Assembly (NCBI GenBank): GCA_963575745.1
Contig: CAUYUJ010009369.1
Coordinates: 309,159-373,158 of the forward strand
From: Prorocentrum cordatum
Taxonomy: Eukaryota > Sar > Dinophyceae > Prorocentrales > Prorocentraceae
Length of the DNA stretch: 64,000 nt
Reading direction: 5' to 3'
The notes beneath the pieces are model-generated. The model searched no databases and had not been told where the DNA came from. It saw nothing but the letters and a program-made list of their open reading frames with translations. Positions 49,691 to 61,108 of this stretch are shown here, in pieces. Each line of letters starts with the position of its first letter. Position 1 is the stretch's first letter. Made by a program: the position numbers and the translations under genes.

Positions 49691-50585
49691 TTGAGAAGAT
49701 TGATGGGCGAAAGGGTCCCACCCTGTAGTGGGGACACGATCGAAGAGGGAGCCAGGCCGGGGGTCCAGGCCAAGGGCAGCACGCTGTCGCTGCCACTTCC
49801 TTTCCCTGGCGGCCTCTTTCTCCTCCTGAATCAGAGCCCGAAGCTCCGAGAGAGGGGAGGAGTAGGGGGGGGGGGAGGGGAGAAGAGGAGGAGGGGCAGC
49901 ACCGAAGCAGAGATGTGCCACCCACGTCTCGCCTCGCCGCCCCACCCGTGGAGGGCCGGCGGGGCCGTGGCCACGGGCGCCAGAGCACGGCGCGGGGGGC
50001 GGCGGGGGGCGCAAAGGGGTGGGGGCGGGCCCTGCTTGGTCGGCGACAAAACTGCTCCTGCAATCGAACCACACGGGTGGCCCCTGATGTCGGGGAGACG
50101 TAAGACTCGGGTACGGGGGACGCGGGTTGGCCTGACGGGGCCATCATGAAAAAGACGAGACCCAATCTGAAATTTGACGCGGGCTCCCGCAGCAAACCTC
50201 TCACGAAAACTGGACCGTCAAAATCCAAGACGCGCTCGCCCAAAAACGTAGGCAAACCGAGTTCCGGCTTACTCGAGTCTTACGCTCCCCCGACCATTGA
50301 TCCTACCCCAAAAGGCTGCCAACCGCAAGTAGGGCTCAACTTGCGGGAGGCGGCTTCTATTTCCAGGAGCCCCTCTCCGGCGAAGGGTCCAGGGGGGAGG
50401 GGGGATCGCAGGCCCAGCCATCCGACGATGCGGTCTTTTCCCCGCTCGCGGCCCCCGCGGCCCCACAGGTCCAGAGCCCTCTCCCAGCACCGTCGGCGTC
50501 TGCTGATTCCGGGTCTCGATGCTTGGCCGAAGGGTGGGAGCAGGGGGCCTGGGCCGGCACTTCCTCAGTCGACCTGCTTCTGGGC
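49691..50585. other. No recognisable gene
   Basis: GC-rich, with an open minus frame full of Pro and no domain. Confidence 0.4.
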
Positions 50586-50778
50586 GTTGGCAGAACTGGG
50601 TTTAATGGAACCTGGTTTAGTGATCTGTACCGGGGGCGCCCCCCCGCCCCATTTCCACTAACCGGAACTGCCGTCACCCGAAAAACACCAGTTACGGCAA
50701 GCCTGGTTTTGTGAATCTGGCCAATTGAGGGGCCCCAGGGCCCTACCACTAACTGGGTCCCCTTACCCGGGGTCCTCA
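50586..50778. mobile_element. Family L repeat, copy 2
   Basis: Collinear with 40341-40545: TTGGCAGAACTGGGTTTAAT, GTACCGGGGGCGCCCCCCCG, GGCCAATTGAGGGGCCCCAG. Confidence 0.88.
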
Positions 50779-51043
50779 CCAGTCGCCAACGGCAGCCGCC
50801 CGAAGCAGCCGCCCAACTTCAACCAAGAGCTGGTGGTCTACGGGGGGATGGGAGGGGGGGGACGGGGCGGGGGGCCTGCGCCGATCGGCGAAACAGCAGA
50901 TCGTTCCCCGTCCAGAAGCAGCTCTTGATGGTCCAGGGGCCAGATGACGGGCCCGAGGGGCTGGGGTCTAATTACTGGAAAACGCCATGGCCGAAACATC
51001 CACACCGTTGCACCTTCTTTTTGGGGGAGCAAGGCAGCCAAGG

Positions 51044-51297
51044 CCGAGTAAAGACGCCGGGGCTGGAAGATCATGCCGGTGGAGGTCTGGGGGGGGGGGC
51101 AGCCGGCCGGGGTCCAGTGAAGAGGCCAGAGGCAGAGACATCATGCCGTCTGGAGCTCCGGGGGGGAGGGCGGCCGAGGTCTAATATGAAGGCGCCAGGG
51201 CTGGGACATCATACCGTTGGAGATCTGGGGGGGGGTGCAGCCGCGGTCTAATGAAGGCGCCGGGGCTGAAACTCCATGCCGTTGGAACTCCAGGGGA
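51044..51297. repeat. About 67-bp tandem repeat
   Basis: Four units of AAGGCGCCGGGGCTGGGACA TCATACCGTTGGAGATCTGG with a G-run. Confidence 0.85.
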
Positions 51298-51475
51298 GGA
51301 GTAGCCTCAGAAGGCTCGGAAGCCCCCTGGCTTTCTGAACAGTTCGCTGAGCCTTCCCCGAAGGCGCCGAAAACTTCCCCAACGGCGGGGGGGGCTTCTG
51401 AGAAGTCCCGCCGCCTTCTGAGAAGGCCTCCTCCTTCTCACTTACCCCTATCGCTCGCCGCCGACCTCAGAACAA
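51298..51475. mobile_element. Family N inverted-repeat element, copy 2
   Basis: CAGAAGGCTCGGAAGCCCCC ... TTCTGAGAAGGCCTCCTCCT, then the shared tail CTCGCCGCCGACCT. Confidence 0.75.
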
Positions 51476-51668
51476 CAAGCTGGAGCGCCAAACATGCAAT
51501 GTCTTGTGCTTCTCACTGCAAATTTTCTACGGCACCCCGCGCTTGCCCTCTCGCGCTGTCCTCTGCTGCCTCCGTGCCTCCATTCGCCCCCCGTGCGCCC
51601 CACCGCTTGCCACGACTGGCGTCTGACTGTCTTGGACCAAGGGGCGACCGCGGACTGAAACGCTTTCC

Positions 51669-51760
51669 TCAATGTGCCCCCTCCCGGAAGTCCCGACCCT
51701 TTCCCCGGGGCCTGTGTCTCAGCCCCGAGTGATTGTCGAACGGCCCCGGGAGGCCGACAA
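51669..51760 (+). repeat. Family M dispersed repeat, copy 5
   Basis: TCCCGACCCTTTCCCCGGGG then GATTGTCGAACGGCCCCGGG. Confidence 0.55.
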
Positions 51761-51884
51761 CAGCAACGCCAGGGACCTGAGTCCCCCCCCCCGCTGGGGT
51801 CGGCCGACGCGGTCCCTGCAGATGCGCGTGATCGACTCGTGGTCGCTCTCGTCCTGCTGGGGCCACTCCGAGAGCCAGTCGCCT

Positions 51885-52115
51885 CGGGACGACGACGACG
51901 CCGACGGCGAGAACGACCACACCACGACGACGCGCACGGCGAAGCCGACGGGGGCTGCGGCCATCACGGCGCCGAGGACGAGCACGACGACGGCGACGAG
52001 GATGCCAACGAGTTTGACTGAGCTGCCGGCGACGACGACGGCGGCGACGACGACGAGAATGATGATCACCACGGCGGCGACTGCGACGATCACGCCGACG
52101 ACGACGACGACGACC
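51885..52115. repeat. GACGACGACGCCGACGGC degenerate hexamer repeat
   Basis: Same class as 32040-32290. Confidence 0.8.
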
Positions 52116-52164
52116 CCAAACGGATTCACAAAAAATCAAGACAGATCTTCGCTCGTACATTTCG

Positions 52165-52440
52165 GCCCGGAGGAGGAGGAGGCAGAGGAGGCGGAGGAGT
52201 CGGAGGCGGGGGCGGAGGAGGAGGAGGAGGAGGAGGCGGAGGAGGAGGAGGCGGAGGAGGCGGAGGAGGAGGAGGAGGAGGGGGAGGAGGCGGAGGAGGC
52301 GGAGGAGGAGGAGGCGGAGGAGGCGGTGGAGGAGGAGGAGGAGAGGAGGAGGAGGAGGAGGAGGAGGAGGAGGAGGAGGAGGAGGAGGAGGAGGAGGAGG
52401 AGGAGGGGGAGGATGAGGCGGAGGAGGCGGAGGAGGAGGG
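52165..52440. repeat. (GGAGGAGGC)n/(GGA)n tract
   Basis: 275 bp; first half has GGAGGAGGCGGAGGAGG pattern, second half plain GGA. Confidence 0.93.
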
Positions 52441-52487
52441 GACCCCCGACGGGCCCCGGGGCCGCCGCCAGAAACGGCCCGGGGCGA

Positions 52488-52564
52488 AACTCTGGCCCTG
52501 GGGGGGCACCGATCGAGCCTTCCAGGGTCTGGCCCTGGGGGGGCACCGATCGAGCCTTCCAGGG
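52488..52564. repeat. 39-bp tandem duplication
   Basis: CTGGCCCTGGGGGGGCACCG ATCGAGCCTTCCAGG occurs twice in a row. Confidence 0.9.
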
Positions 52565-52804
52565 GCCCCGCGCTGGAACAGCCAGGGCACCGGACGTCTG
52601 GGGACGAGAGCAATCGCCACGGCGGCGACGACAGGCACGGCGACAACGACGACCGCGACGGCGACAGCGACGAACACGGCAATGCGGAAACCAAGCTGAA
52701 ACGGCAATCCGAAGGAAGGGGGCGCGTGTTGTTGTTCTGGCCGCGCCGACTCCTCACACACCTCACTCCCCCTTGTCCTCCTCCTCTTCCCCACGATGGA
52801 AAGA

Positions 52805-53092
52805 TAATAGTGATGATGCGGGTGACGATGATGATGATGATGCTGCTGCTGATGATGATGATGATGATGTTGATGCTGATGATGACGATGATGATGACGA
52901 CGATGACGATGATGATTGTGATGATGATGATGATGATGATGATGATGCTGCTGACGACGATGACGATGATGATGATGATGAGGATGATGTTGATGATGCT
53001 GGCGCAAATGAAGTTGCTGATGCTGATGATGTTGGTGATGGTGATGGTGATGATGCTGCTGATGATGATGACGATGATGCTGAACAGAGCAC
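52805..53092. repeat. (GAT)n microsatellite with GAC/GCT variants
   Basis: About 290 bp of GATGATGAT and derived triplets, giving Asp, Met or His/Ser-rich frames. Confidence 0.95.
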
Positions 53093-53099
53093 CTTGTGG

Positions 53100-53630
53100 G
53101 TGCCTCAGGCATGTGCTGGTTTCAGAACTCCCGAGGGGTGGGCGTCAGAGGGGGTATTGCACGGGCCTGTTCGCGCCCAGATTGCGGGGATTTCTCGGCG
53201 GTGTGCCTGTTTGGCTGCCCAACATCATTCGCTTTCGGGGTAGATTTGATTAGAGGATGTCTCGGGCGAGGCGCTGGCTTCAGCACTCCCGGGGGGGGGG
53301 GGCCAGGGCGGTATGACACGGGCCCATTCGCGCCCAGATTGCGAGGATGTCTCAGGCGGTTTGCGTGCCTGTATGCCCAACATCCTCTGGTTTCGGAACA
53401 GTTCGTGAGGAAATGTTTCGCACCCTCATGTGGGGGCGCCAAGGGCGTATCGTACGGGCCCGTTCGCTCCCAGATTGCGGGGGTGCCTCCAGCGGTTTGC
53501 CTGTTGGCATGCCCGACATGGTTGCTTTCGGGGCAGATTTTGAGGATGCCTCCGGCGAGACGCTGGCGTTCGCACCCCAGGGGGCCCAGCTTAAGAGGAC
53601 GTCTCGGGCGGTGTGCCTGCTTTGGTGTCG
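53100..53630. repeat. About 140-155-bp tandem repeat
   Basis: Three to four units with CGCGCCCAGATTGCGAGGAT, CTCAGGCGGTTTGC, GCCCAACAT and GGCGCTGGCTTCAGCACTCC. Directly precedes the 90-bp array. Confidence 0.8.
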
Positions 53631-54385
53631 CACGTTTCGTGGCCGCAACGGGAGCTCCACCGAATAGCGCAGTGCCAACGCTCGCATGCGGCCACTGCGC
53701 CCATTCTGGCACACCCCTCACACGTTTCGTGGCCCCGTGGGGAGCTCCACCGAAGGCCCACATACCAACGCTCGCACGCGGCCACCGCATCCATTTTGGA
53801 GCACCCCTTACACGTTTCGTGGCCCCATAGAGAGTCCACGGAGGGTCCACATACCAGCGCTCGCACGCGGCCACCGCATCCATTTGGGCGCACCCCTCAC
53901 ACGTTTCGTGGCTCCATAGGGAGCTCCACCGAATGGCCAAATTCCAGCGCTCGCAAGCGCCCACCGCGCCCGTTTTGGCACACCCCTCGCACGCTTCGTG
54001 GCCCCATAGGGAGCTCCACCGAAGGCCCACATACCAGCGCTCGCATGCGCCCACCGCGCCCATTTTGGCACACCCCTCGCAAGCTTCGTGGCCCCATATG
54101 GGGCTCCACCGAAGGCCCACATGCCAGCGCTCGAATGCGCCCACCGCGCCCATTCTGGCACATCGCTCGCGCGCTTCGTGGCCCCATAAGGAGCATCTCT
54201 GAAGGCCCAGATGTCAGCGCTCGCATGCGGCCACCGCGCCCATTCTAGAACACCCCTCACACGCTCCGTGGCCCCACTGAGAGATCGACGAAAGGCTCAG
54301 ATGCCAGCGCTCGCATGCGGCCACCGCGCCCATCTTGGCACACCCCTCACACGCTTCATGGCCCCATAGGGAGCTCCGCCGAACG
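53631..54385. repeat. 90-bp satellite, array 1 (reverse orientation)
   Basis: About nine units of CGTTTCGTGGCCCCATAGGG AGCTCCACCGAAGGCCC ... CGCTCGCATGCGGCCACC. The unit is 90 bp, a multiple of three, so all frames stay open and give long but artefactual repeat ORFs. Confidence 0.95.
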
Positions 54386-55284
54386 CGGTGCATACAACGA
54401 CGGCACCCGCGACTGCAAATGGTCAGGTCCTTCGCCAAGCTAAATCAATGTGTTTTGTTGATGTTCCCCGCCCCGGCGAATTCCAGCCAGGGCCCCCCCG
54501 AAGGTCCAGGGCCCCCGAAGCCATAGCAATCTCCCCCAGCAGATACCCAATGGAAACGCACGTCTTCCCCTCTTCTCATCACAGAAACCCGAGACATCCA
54601 GATGACACGCATGTGGTGTCAGCACCCGTGACATCGCAGACCTTGTGCTCTCCTTTGGCTTGATCGGGTTCTGGGGATCAGAGCTCCTGGGGGGGCTCCT
54701 GGGCGGGATGCTCGCTGGAGGGTGGGGCCCCCCCCCCCAAACCCACAACACCCGCATGAAAACACAGGTTCCCCGCCACAGGAACGTGCATGGCTTGGTG
54801 ATCGAAAAAGGTTTGTCGGTTGGCCCGTTCAAGCCGGGGTCACCGTGGTGCCCGGGGAGGCTCTGACAGTGGTGGGGCGGGGCAGGGCGCATGCGGTACG
54901 ACAGTGCCCTGGAGCTCCCAGCCCTGCCCCAGCGCCGCGCGCTCTTGTGAGTGAGCGCGGCGGTGCTGTGTCAGCGCGGCGCATGCTTCGTCCTCGCCGC
55001 GCCCGTCGGGAATCTAGGCGCTCCCGCCCCTCCGCGCGGCCCACGTAGCTCTCCCTTCGCCACGTCGTCGGAAGCGGGGCCGCGTGCCAGCGCCTTCCGT
55101 CGGCTGAGTGGGAGCGCGACCCAAGCCCAGTGTCCACGTGTGCATGAGGTGTGGGAGGGAGGGTGGGTTCGGGAGCGGCCAAAGGGGGGGGTGTCCAAGA
55201 GGGGGGGGGGGGGTGCAAAGCATGACCGGCGGCATGTACGCGGCCCAGCGGGGGGGCCAGGGACGTAATGAAACAAGAAGGGGC
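54386..55284. other. No recognisable gene
   Basis: 0.9 kb with no domain or known element. Confidence 0.4.
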
Positions 55285-55400
55285 GCCATGAGATCCGGGG
55301 AAATATCATGGCCCACGCCATGATATCCCCCCCCCCCCAAGTCATCACCCCCCTCTTTGCCGCCCCCCGACGGGTGTAGGCGGGGCCTCTGACTCGCTCG
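55285..55400. repeat. Family P repeat, copy 2
   Basis: GGCGCCATGAGATCCGGGGA, ATCATGGCCCACGCCATGA, GTCATCACCCCCCTC; matches 5880-5945. Confidence 0.65.
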
Positions 55401-55861
55401 ACCTGGCTGCAGTCGGGGAATGGTTCTCTGAGCGTCTCGCGGCGGCGACCCCGGCGCCACGCTGTGCTCTGCGAGCGGATCAGGCGTCGCTCCACTCCGC
55501 GGGGCGGGGAGCGCGGACTGGCCCGGGACGTGGACGCCAGGGGACTGGGACGTGGATAGCTTGTCGCGTCGAGGCGTAGTGAGCAAGAACCGTCTGAACG
55601 GCACGCTATCCAACAAGTCCCGACCGCAACGCGAATCCTAACATCTCAAACAAATAACGCTTCCGCTTGGGTCAAGGCAACTGAGTTATTGAGCGGCCCA
55701 AAATTGCCGTAGCCGCGTCTCTCGAGATCCGCGAATCATAGCAAGCAACAGCATCTGGAATGCCGGCTGGGGGTCACAAGACCGAGGGGGGGAAAACCAA
55801 TGCATCTCTCGCCAGGCCGAACATTGGCTTGACTCCTCCTCCATCCTCTCCAATCCATCTT

Positions 55862-56035
55862 CCCCCCTCCCTCGTCTCTCCTCCTCCTTCTCCGCCTCCT
55901 CCCCGTCCTCCTCCTCTCCTCCTCCTCCTCCTCCTCCTCCTCCTGCTGCTGCTCCTCTTCCTCCGTCTCGTGCCCTCTCCTCCTCCCTAGGCGTTCCTCC
56001 TCCTCCTCCTCCTCCTCCTCCTCCTCCTCCTCCCT
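55862..56035. repeat. (TCC)n tract
   Basis: Interrupted TCC repeat. Confidence 0.9.
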
Positions 56036-56202
56036 CGCGATGCGGATGGGGCACGGACCGCTCCGACTCGCAGATCCTGATCCGACCGCGCGGGCCTTTG
56101 AAGAGCCGGGGCGGGTCAGGCGCTGAGCCGATCGCCCGAGAAGGACGTCGCCTGGCTGCCGTGGTCGACGACCTTCGTCGGGGAGGTTCTCAGGGATGAG
56201 GG

Positions 56203-56248
56203 GGGAGGAGGAGGTGAAGGAGATGCAGGAGGAGGAGGAGGAAGGAGG

Positions 56249-56285
<37 letters not shown>

Positions 56286-56436
56286 GGAGGAGGAGGAGGA
56301 GGAGGAGGAGGAGAGGAGGAGGAGGAGGAGGAGGGAGGAGGGGGAGGAGGAGGAGGAGGCAGAGGAGGAGGAGGAGGAGGAGGAGGAGGAGGAGGAGGAG
56401 GAGGAGGAGGAGGAGGAGGAGGAGGAGGAGAGGGCG
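56203..56436. repeat. (GGA)n/(GAT)n tract
   Basis: GGA flanks a pure (GAT)11 block at about 56249-56284. Confidence 0.95.
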
Positions 56437-56979
56437 GCGTCGAAGGCGAGGAGGGTAGGGAGGATTGCGAGGAGGTGAGGGGCGGGCGAATGGGGTCGTG
56501 AACGTCTGTGGGGGCGGCCTCGAGGAGGACGGGGGCGACGGCGGCGACATGAAGAGAGAGGGAGGGAGGAAGGGGACCCAGCTCTGTTGATGTTGCAAAA
56601 TCTTGGGGCGTGTTGATCCATCTCCGTGTTTTACTTCCGGGGGGTCGGTCCACCGAGACCAAGCCGACAAAAAACGGTAGTCCCACACAGAGAACAAACG
56701 GCAATACCAAACGGAACCGAACCGAACACGGCGCGAACCAGAATCCCCAAACGGGCAGCACAAACCTCACCCCCAAACCGAAACAACGAAGATCTTGAGA
56801 CCGAGGAAAAATAACTTTCCCTACGTTTTAACATCATCAAAGGGACATCACTCCATATTTTTTCAATCCGCGGCCTCAGAGGTCAAGGCCGTTTGCCTGG
56901 GGCAAGTTTTTCGCCGCGGATCCATGTTTGAGTGTCCCGGGGCCCGACAACGGCTTCCGATGGCAGGGCTTGATGGGGT

Positions 56980-57365
56980 GTGCCGAAATGGGCATGCGGA
57001 GGGTAGGGAACCGCATGCGAGCACTGTCATGGGGGTCCTCGGTGGAGCTCTCTGTGGGGCCACGAAGCGTGTGAGGGGGGGGGGCGAACTGGACATGCGG
57101 CGGGGGCGCATGCGAAGAACGCCCTTGGGGCCTTCGGTGGAGTTCCCTATGGGCCCGCGACGCGTGTGAGCGGGGTGCCGACATGGACATGCGGTGGGCG
57201 GCGGGGAGCCGCACGCGAGGGCCCTCGGTGGAGCTCCCCATGGGGCCACGAAGCGTGTGAGAGGTGTGCCGACATGGACATGCGGAGGGCGGGAAGCCGC
57301 ATGCGAGCAGTGCCTCTGGGGCCCTCGGTGGAGCTCCCTTTAGGGCCACGGAGCGTGTGAGGGGG
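56980..57365. repeat. 90-bp satellite, array 2 (forward)
   Basis: Four to five units: TGTGCCGAAATGGGCATGCG, GGTGGAGCTCCCCATGGGGC CACGAAGCGTGTGAG. Complement of array 1. Confidence 0.93.
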
Positions 57366-58508
57366 GGGGGCCGAAACAGAGACGTGCGGAGGGCAGAGGC
57401 AGTGGGAGGAGGGGGGAGGGGAGGGAGTGAGTTGACGCGGGGCGATGTCTCTTCAAAACGAGGACCCAAGCCCAGAACATGGTTGGGAATAACGGAGTTG
57501 GAGATCTGGGGAGCGAGAAGGGGGAAAGCGGGGGCTGGTAGGAATTTGAACACAATCTGCCCCCGAGTGAGGATGACGGGCGGCCAGGAGAGGGGGGGAG
57601 GAGAGAAAGAACTCCCGCCTCCCCAACACGCCGCGCCGCACGCCGTACAGGCAAGGGGTGGAGGCGGACGAGGGAGAACTGTATCAGGCTGGCTTCCCGG
57701 ATCGCCAGGCGCTTCTGCCCCACATCCAACTTTTGTGGCAACTCGTGGGGCATCCCATGCCATCTTGCTGGCTCTTATGAATCGACGCAGATCAACACTA
57801 ATCGGTGCTAGTCGATGCTGCAGCGGTGCTAATCGACGCTGCATCGGCGCTCCATCATCGCTTACCAGATGCTACCGCACGCGAATGCACTCTAAAGATG
57901 GAGCTGCGAGGACACGCAAGGGTCCCATGACTTGCTACCGAACTCCATGCTGTGTGCGTTCACCACCTTCCTGAAGAGCTCGATCCTTAATTTCATCGGC
58001 ACGCTGCGCCGCGAGGCTCCTCACACCTCCCGGCACTTCATTCCAGCCGCTGCTGCTGCGCTGCCTGCTGAAGGCTGCTGCTGATGCAGTCCGCTGCCGT
58101 TGACGCTGGTCTTGCACGGATCGTGCCGCACAGGGATCTTCAGCCACGGCCCCAGTGAGGGTGCTCGTGTGCGGTCCCCCCACCCATGTCGTCAGCTCCA
58201 CCTTCGGTCTCAGTGGGTGCGTTGTCAAGGAAGGGGAAACACATAAACATAAACGTTCGACGGTCCGCGGGGAGCTCCGACAGCTTATGTGTATGCAACG
58301 TTTCTTCGTCGACTTCCGACACGCTCCTTACACGAATCGTTCTTCATAGCCAGCTCCACCTGCGGCCCCACTGGGGGGGTCGCACGCGGCCCCGCCGCCC
58401 GTCGCGGCTGACCCCCTCACGCGGGTCGTGCCCATCCGCCCGCTGGGAGTTCGCCCCAGGCCCGCTTTCGATGGCCCCAGGAGGCCAGCAGCTGTAACGC
58501 CTCGGGGA
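57366..58508. other. No recognisable gene
   Basis: 57780-57860 has AATCGACGCTGC / GATCAACACTAATCGGTGCT short repeats, and 57895-57950 resembles 15690-15730 (CCCATGACTTGCTACCGAAC). Otherwise unassigned. Confidence 0.45.
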
Positions 58509-58586
58509 CTAGGAGGAGGAGGAGGAGGAGGAGGAGGAGGTTGAGGAGGAGGAAGAGGAGGAGGAGGAGGAGGAGGAGGAGGAGCA
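58509..58586. repeat. (GGA)n tract
   Basis: Short GGA repeat just before family D copy 7. Confidence 0.9.
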
Positions 58587-58597
58587 CGAGCAAAGTG

Positions 58598-58770
58598 AGT
58601 ATCAACTTTCGCAGGTCCGCACGGATTTCTTAGACTGGCGCTGGAACCCCCTGGCGGCGCCTCTGGCGCCCCCCCGGGCGCGCTCCGCGCGCCAGGGAGA
58701 AAGGTCCAACGGCGATCCCGAGAAACGCGCAGACCTGCGAACATTCATGCTGATGCCGGCTGTTCTTCTT
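58598..58770. mobile_element. Family D fold-back element, copy 7
   Basis: AACTTTCGCAGGTCCGCACG GATTTCTTAGACTGGCGC / CGCAGACCTGCGAACATTCATG, centre CTGGCGGCGCCTCTGGCGCC and GCGCGCTCCGCGCGCCAGG. Confidence 0.8.
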
Positions 58771-59005
58771 CGATGCCCCCGCAACCAACCTTGTTGCCCA
58801 TGACCTCCGCGTGCTTCGGCATGACGGGAACTCCGTGCTTGCCGTAGATTTCCATCCAAGGGTAGTCGTCAGAGTAGTGCGGGAACTCCTGTCGATGATT
58901 CTCAGAACGTGTATTAGGACCAACGTAGGCGGGCCCACCGAAGGCCTGCAATACGACGCAGGTGGTGTAACAGTAGCGGGCACAGGCCGAACAGGGTAAG
59001 CACAC
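58745..59005 (-). CDS. Hypothetical Cys-containing protein or exon
   Basis: Frame from ATG at 59005: Cys-rich start (MCLPCSACARYCYTTC), then QAFGGPAYVGPNTRSENHRQ, EFPHYSDDYPWMEIYGKHGV, PVMPKHAEVMGNKVG. Composition is protein-like and unlike the repeats, so a real exon is plausible. Its stop lies in the family D arm, so the true 3' end is probably an intron boundary near 58770. Function unknown. Confidence 0.4.
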   Translation of the reverse strand: MCLPCSACARYCYTTCVVLQAFGGPAYVGPNTRSENHRQEFPHYSDDYPWMEIYGKHGVPVMPKHAEVMGNKVGCGGIEEEQPASA

Positions 59006-59250
59006 ATTGGGCTAGTCATCTTCGGTGCCAGGGCCCCCAGATGCTCTCGAGCCCATCTTGGGACACACAACGACCTACTAATACTACGTGTCCTCCTTGG
59101 GTGCGTGCGTCCGACCTGAACACATCGTAGAAACATATTGTAGTAGATCTTTTCCGGAGCGGTATGGCCAGAGAGCGCCCGCCACGGAGCTTACACTACA
59201 AGATTTCTCGGCGCGCGCGTCGCCCCTTGGGGGGCGACGCACACACAGTC

Positions 59251-60609
59251 TTAAGTCGGGCGTGTCCCCTTACAGGGAGGTTTTCGACGAAAAATAAAAC
59301 ATACCCCACAAATAATCACAAATTATCCTGGCGAAAGACCCAACCATATGCAATTGTGAATAACGCTTTGTGGGTGCCGCTTTCGGTGGGGCCCCTTATG
59401 GGGCCACGAAAGGCGTGCCACGAAACGCTGCCCTGGGCGTACGGACGCATGAGGACGGTAGCACTGGGGCCTTCGGTGGAGCTCCCTATGGGGCCACGGA
59501 ACGTGTGAGGGGTGTGCCGAAATGGGTGCGGCGCCGCCATGCGAACGCAGCCACTGGGGCCTTCGGTGGAGCTCCCTATGGGGCCGCGAAACGTGTAAGG
59601 GGTGTGCCGAAATGGGTGCGGCGCCGCCATGCGAACGCAGCCAATGGGGCCTTTGGTGGAGCTCCCTATGGGGCCACGGAACGTGTGAGGGGTGTGCCGA
59701 AATGGGGGGGGAACCGCATGCGGACGCAGCCACTGGGGCCTTCGGTGGAGCTCCCTATGGGGCCACGAAACGTGTGAGGGGTGTGCCGAATGGGGGGTGG
59801 AACCGCATGCGAACGCAGCCACTGGGGCCTTCGGTGGAGCTCCCTATGGGGCCACGAAACGTGTGAGGGGTGTGCCGAAATGGGGGGTGGAACCGCATGC
59901 GGACGCAGCCACTGGGGCCTTCGGTGGAGCTCCCTATGGGGCCACGAAGCGTGTGAGGGGTGTGCCGAAATGGGGGGTGAACCGCATGGGGCCTTCGGTG
60001 GAGCTCCCTATGGGGCCACGAAACGTGTGAGGGGTGTGCCGAAATGGGGGGTGGAGCGCTGCCACGCATGCGGGGGGGCCTTCGGTGGAGCTCCCTATGG
60101 GGCCACGAAACGTGTGAGGGGTGTGGGGGGTGGACCGCTGGGGGGTGGAGCTCCCTATGGGGCCACGAAACGTGTGAGGGGTGTGCCGAAATGGGGGGTG
60201 GAACCGCATGCGGACGCAGCCACTGGGGCCTTCGGTGGAGCTCCCTATGGGGCCACGAAACGTGTGAGGGGTGTGCCGAAATGGGGGGTGGAACCGCATG
60301 CGGACGCAGCCACTGGGGCCTTCGGTGGAGCTCCCTATGGGGCCACGAAACGTGTGAGGGGTGTGCCAGAATGGGTGTGGGAGGGGGAGGAGGGGGGAGG
60401 AGGAGGGAGGAAGGAGGCGGGAACGCGGGGCACCGTCTCTTCAAAACGAGGACCCATCACCACATGATGGTTGGGAAATAATCCAAACATAGTCTGGGGA
60501 ATATGTTTTGAATGTTTTTTTTGTTTTTGTTTTTACCTTTTTGGAATATTTTTGAGTATTCTATATCTGTCGTCGAAAACCCCCCTGTAGGGGGACACGC
60601 CCGACATAA
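59251..60609. mobile_element. Family A element, copy 10, containing a satellite array
   Basis: Left end TTAAGTCGGGCGTGTCCCCT with GGTTTTCGACGAAAAATAAA (to about 59335); right end GAATATTTTTGAGTATTC ... GTCGAAAACCCCCCTGTAGG GGGACACGCCCGACATAA (from about 60470). Flanks ACACAGTC (59243-59250) and ACATAGTA (60610-60617) match at 6 of 8. Between the halves lies the 90-bp satellite array 3. Confidence 0.75.
59370..60372. repeat. 90-bp satellite, array 3 (forward)
   Basis: About eleven units; TTCGGTGGAGCTCCCTATGG recurs at 59472, 59562, 59652 (TTTGG), 59741, 59830, 59920, 59994, 60081, 60231, 60321. Mostly 89-90 bp spacing, with two shortened units. Very homogeneous, so probably recently amplified. 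Confidence 0.97.
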
Positions 60610-60951
60610 ACATAGTATCAGTACGCTGGGGGAACGCCGACATCTTGCTTCTGGATTTCGCGCCGTGGGCGGAGCTCTGTGGGCCCCACAGCCCGAAGGG
60701 GCCCGCCAGAAGGTGGTCGGCCCTGAAACGCCAACATCACCGCCGGCGACGTCGCCGCGCCTTCCTGGATGAGACAAGCGCCTGGCGGGGATCGCCTTGC
60801 TCCTCCTCTTCGTCTCCTGCCTTCCTTCCAACTTGATGTTTATGTGGGGGCATCAGCCTCGTAAGCACGTGGCAACTTCCAGGCACCCTGCGCAACAACA
60901 TCTCGCCATCTGTTGGAAGGCAAGCTCTTCCTTCCGCCGGCTTGCGCCGCC

Positions 60952-61108
60952 GGAGGAGGAGGAGGAGGAGGAGGAGGAGGAGGAGGAGGAGGAGAAGGAG
61001 GAGGAGGAGGAGGAGGAGGAGAAGGAGGAGGAGGAGGAGGGAGGAGGGAGGAGGGAGGAGGGAGGGAAGGAGGAGGGAGGGAAGGAGGAGGGAGGGAGGG
61101 AGCTTCCG
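60952..61108. repeat. (GGA)n and GGAGGGA tract
   Basis: About 155 bp of purine repeat. Confidence 0.93.

Noticed and set aside
51672-53243. 523-residue plus-strand ORF, Thr-rich then Glu then Asp-rich
   Set aside because: Three successive simple repeats (GAC/CAC hexamers, GGA, GAT) joined by chance.
53122-54260. Regular 30-residue repeat ORFs on both strands that mimic repeat proteins
   Set aside because: Follow from a 90-bp satellite unit; open in several frames and on both strands.
59370-60372. Possible CRISPR array
   Set aside because: Units are contiguous 90-bp near-identical copies without unique spacers, in a eukaryotic-type context.
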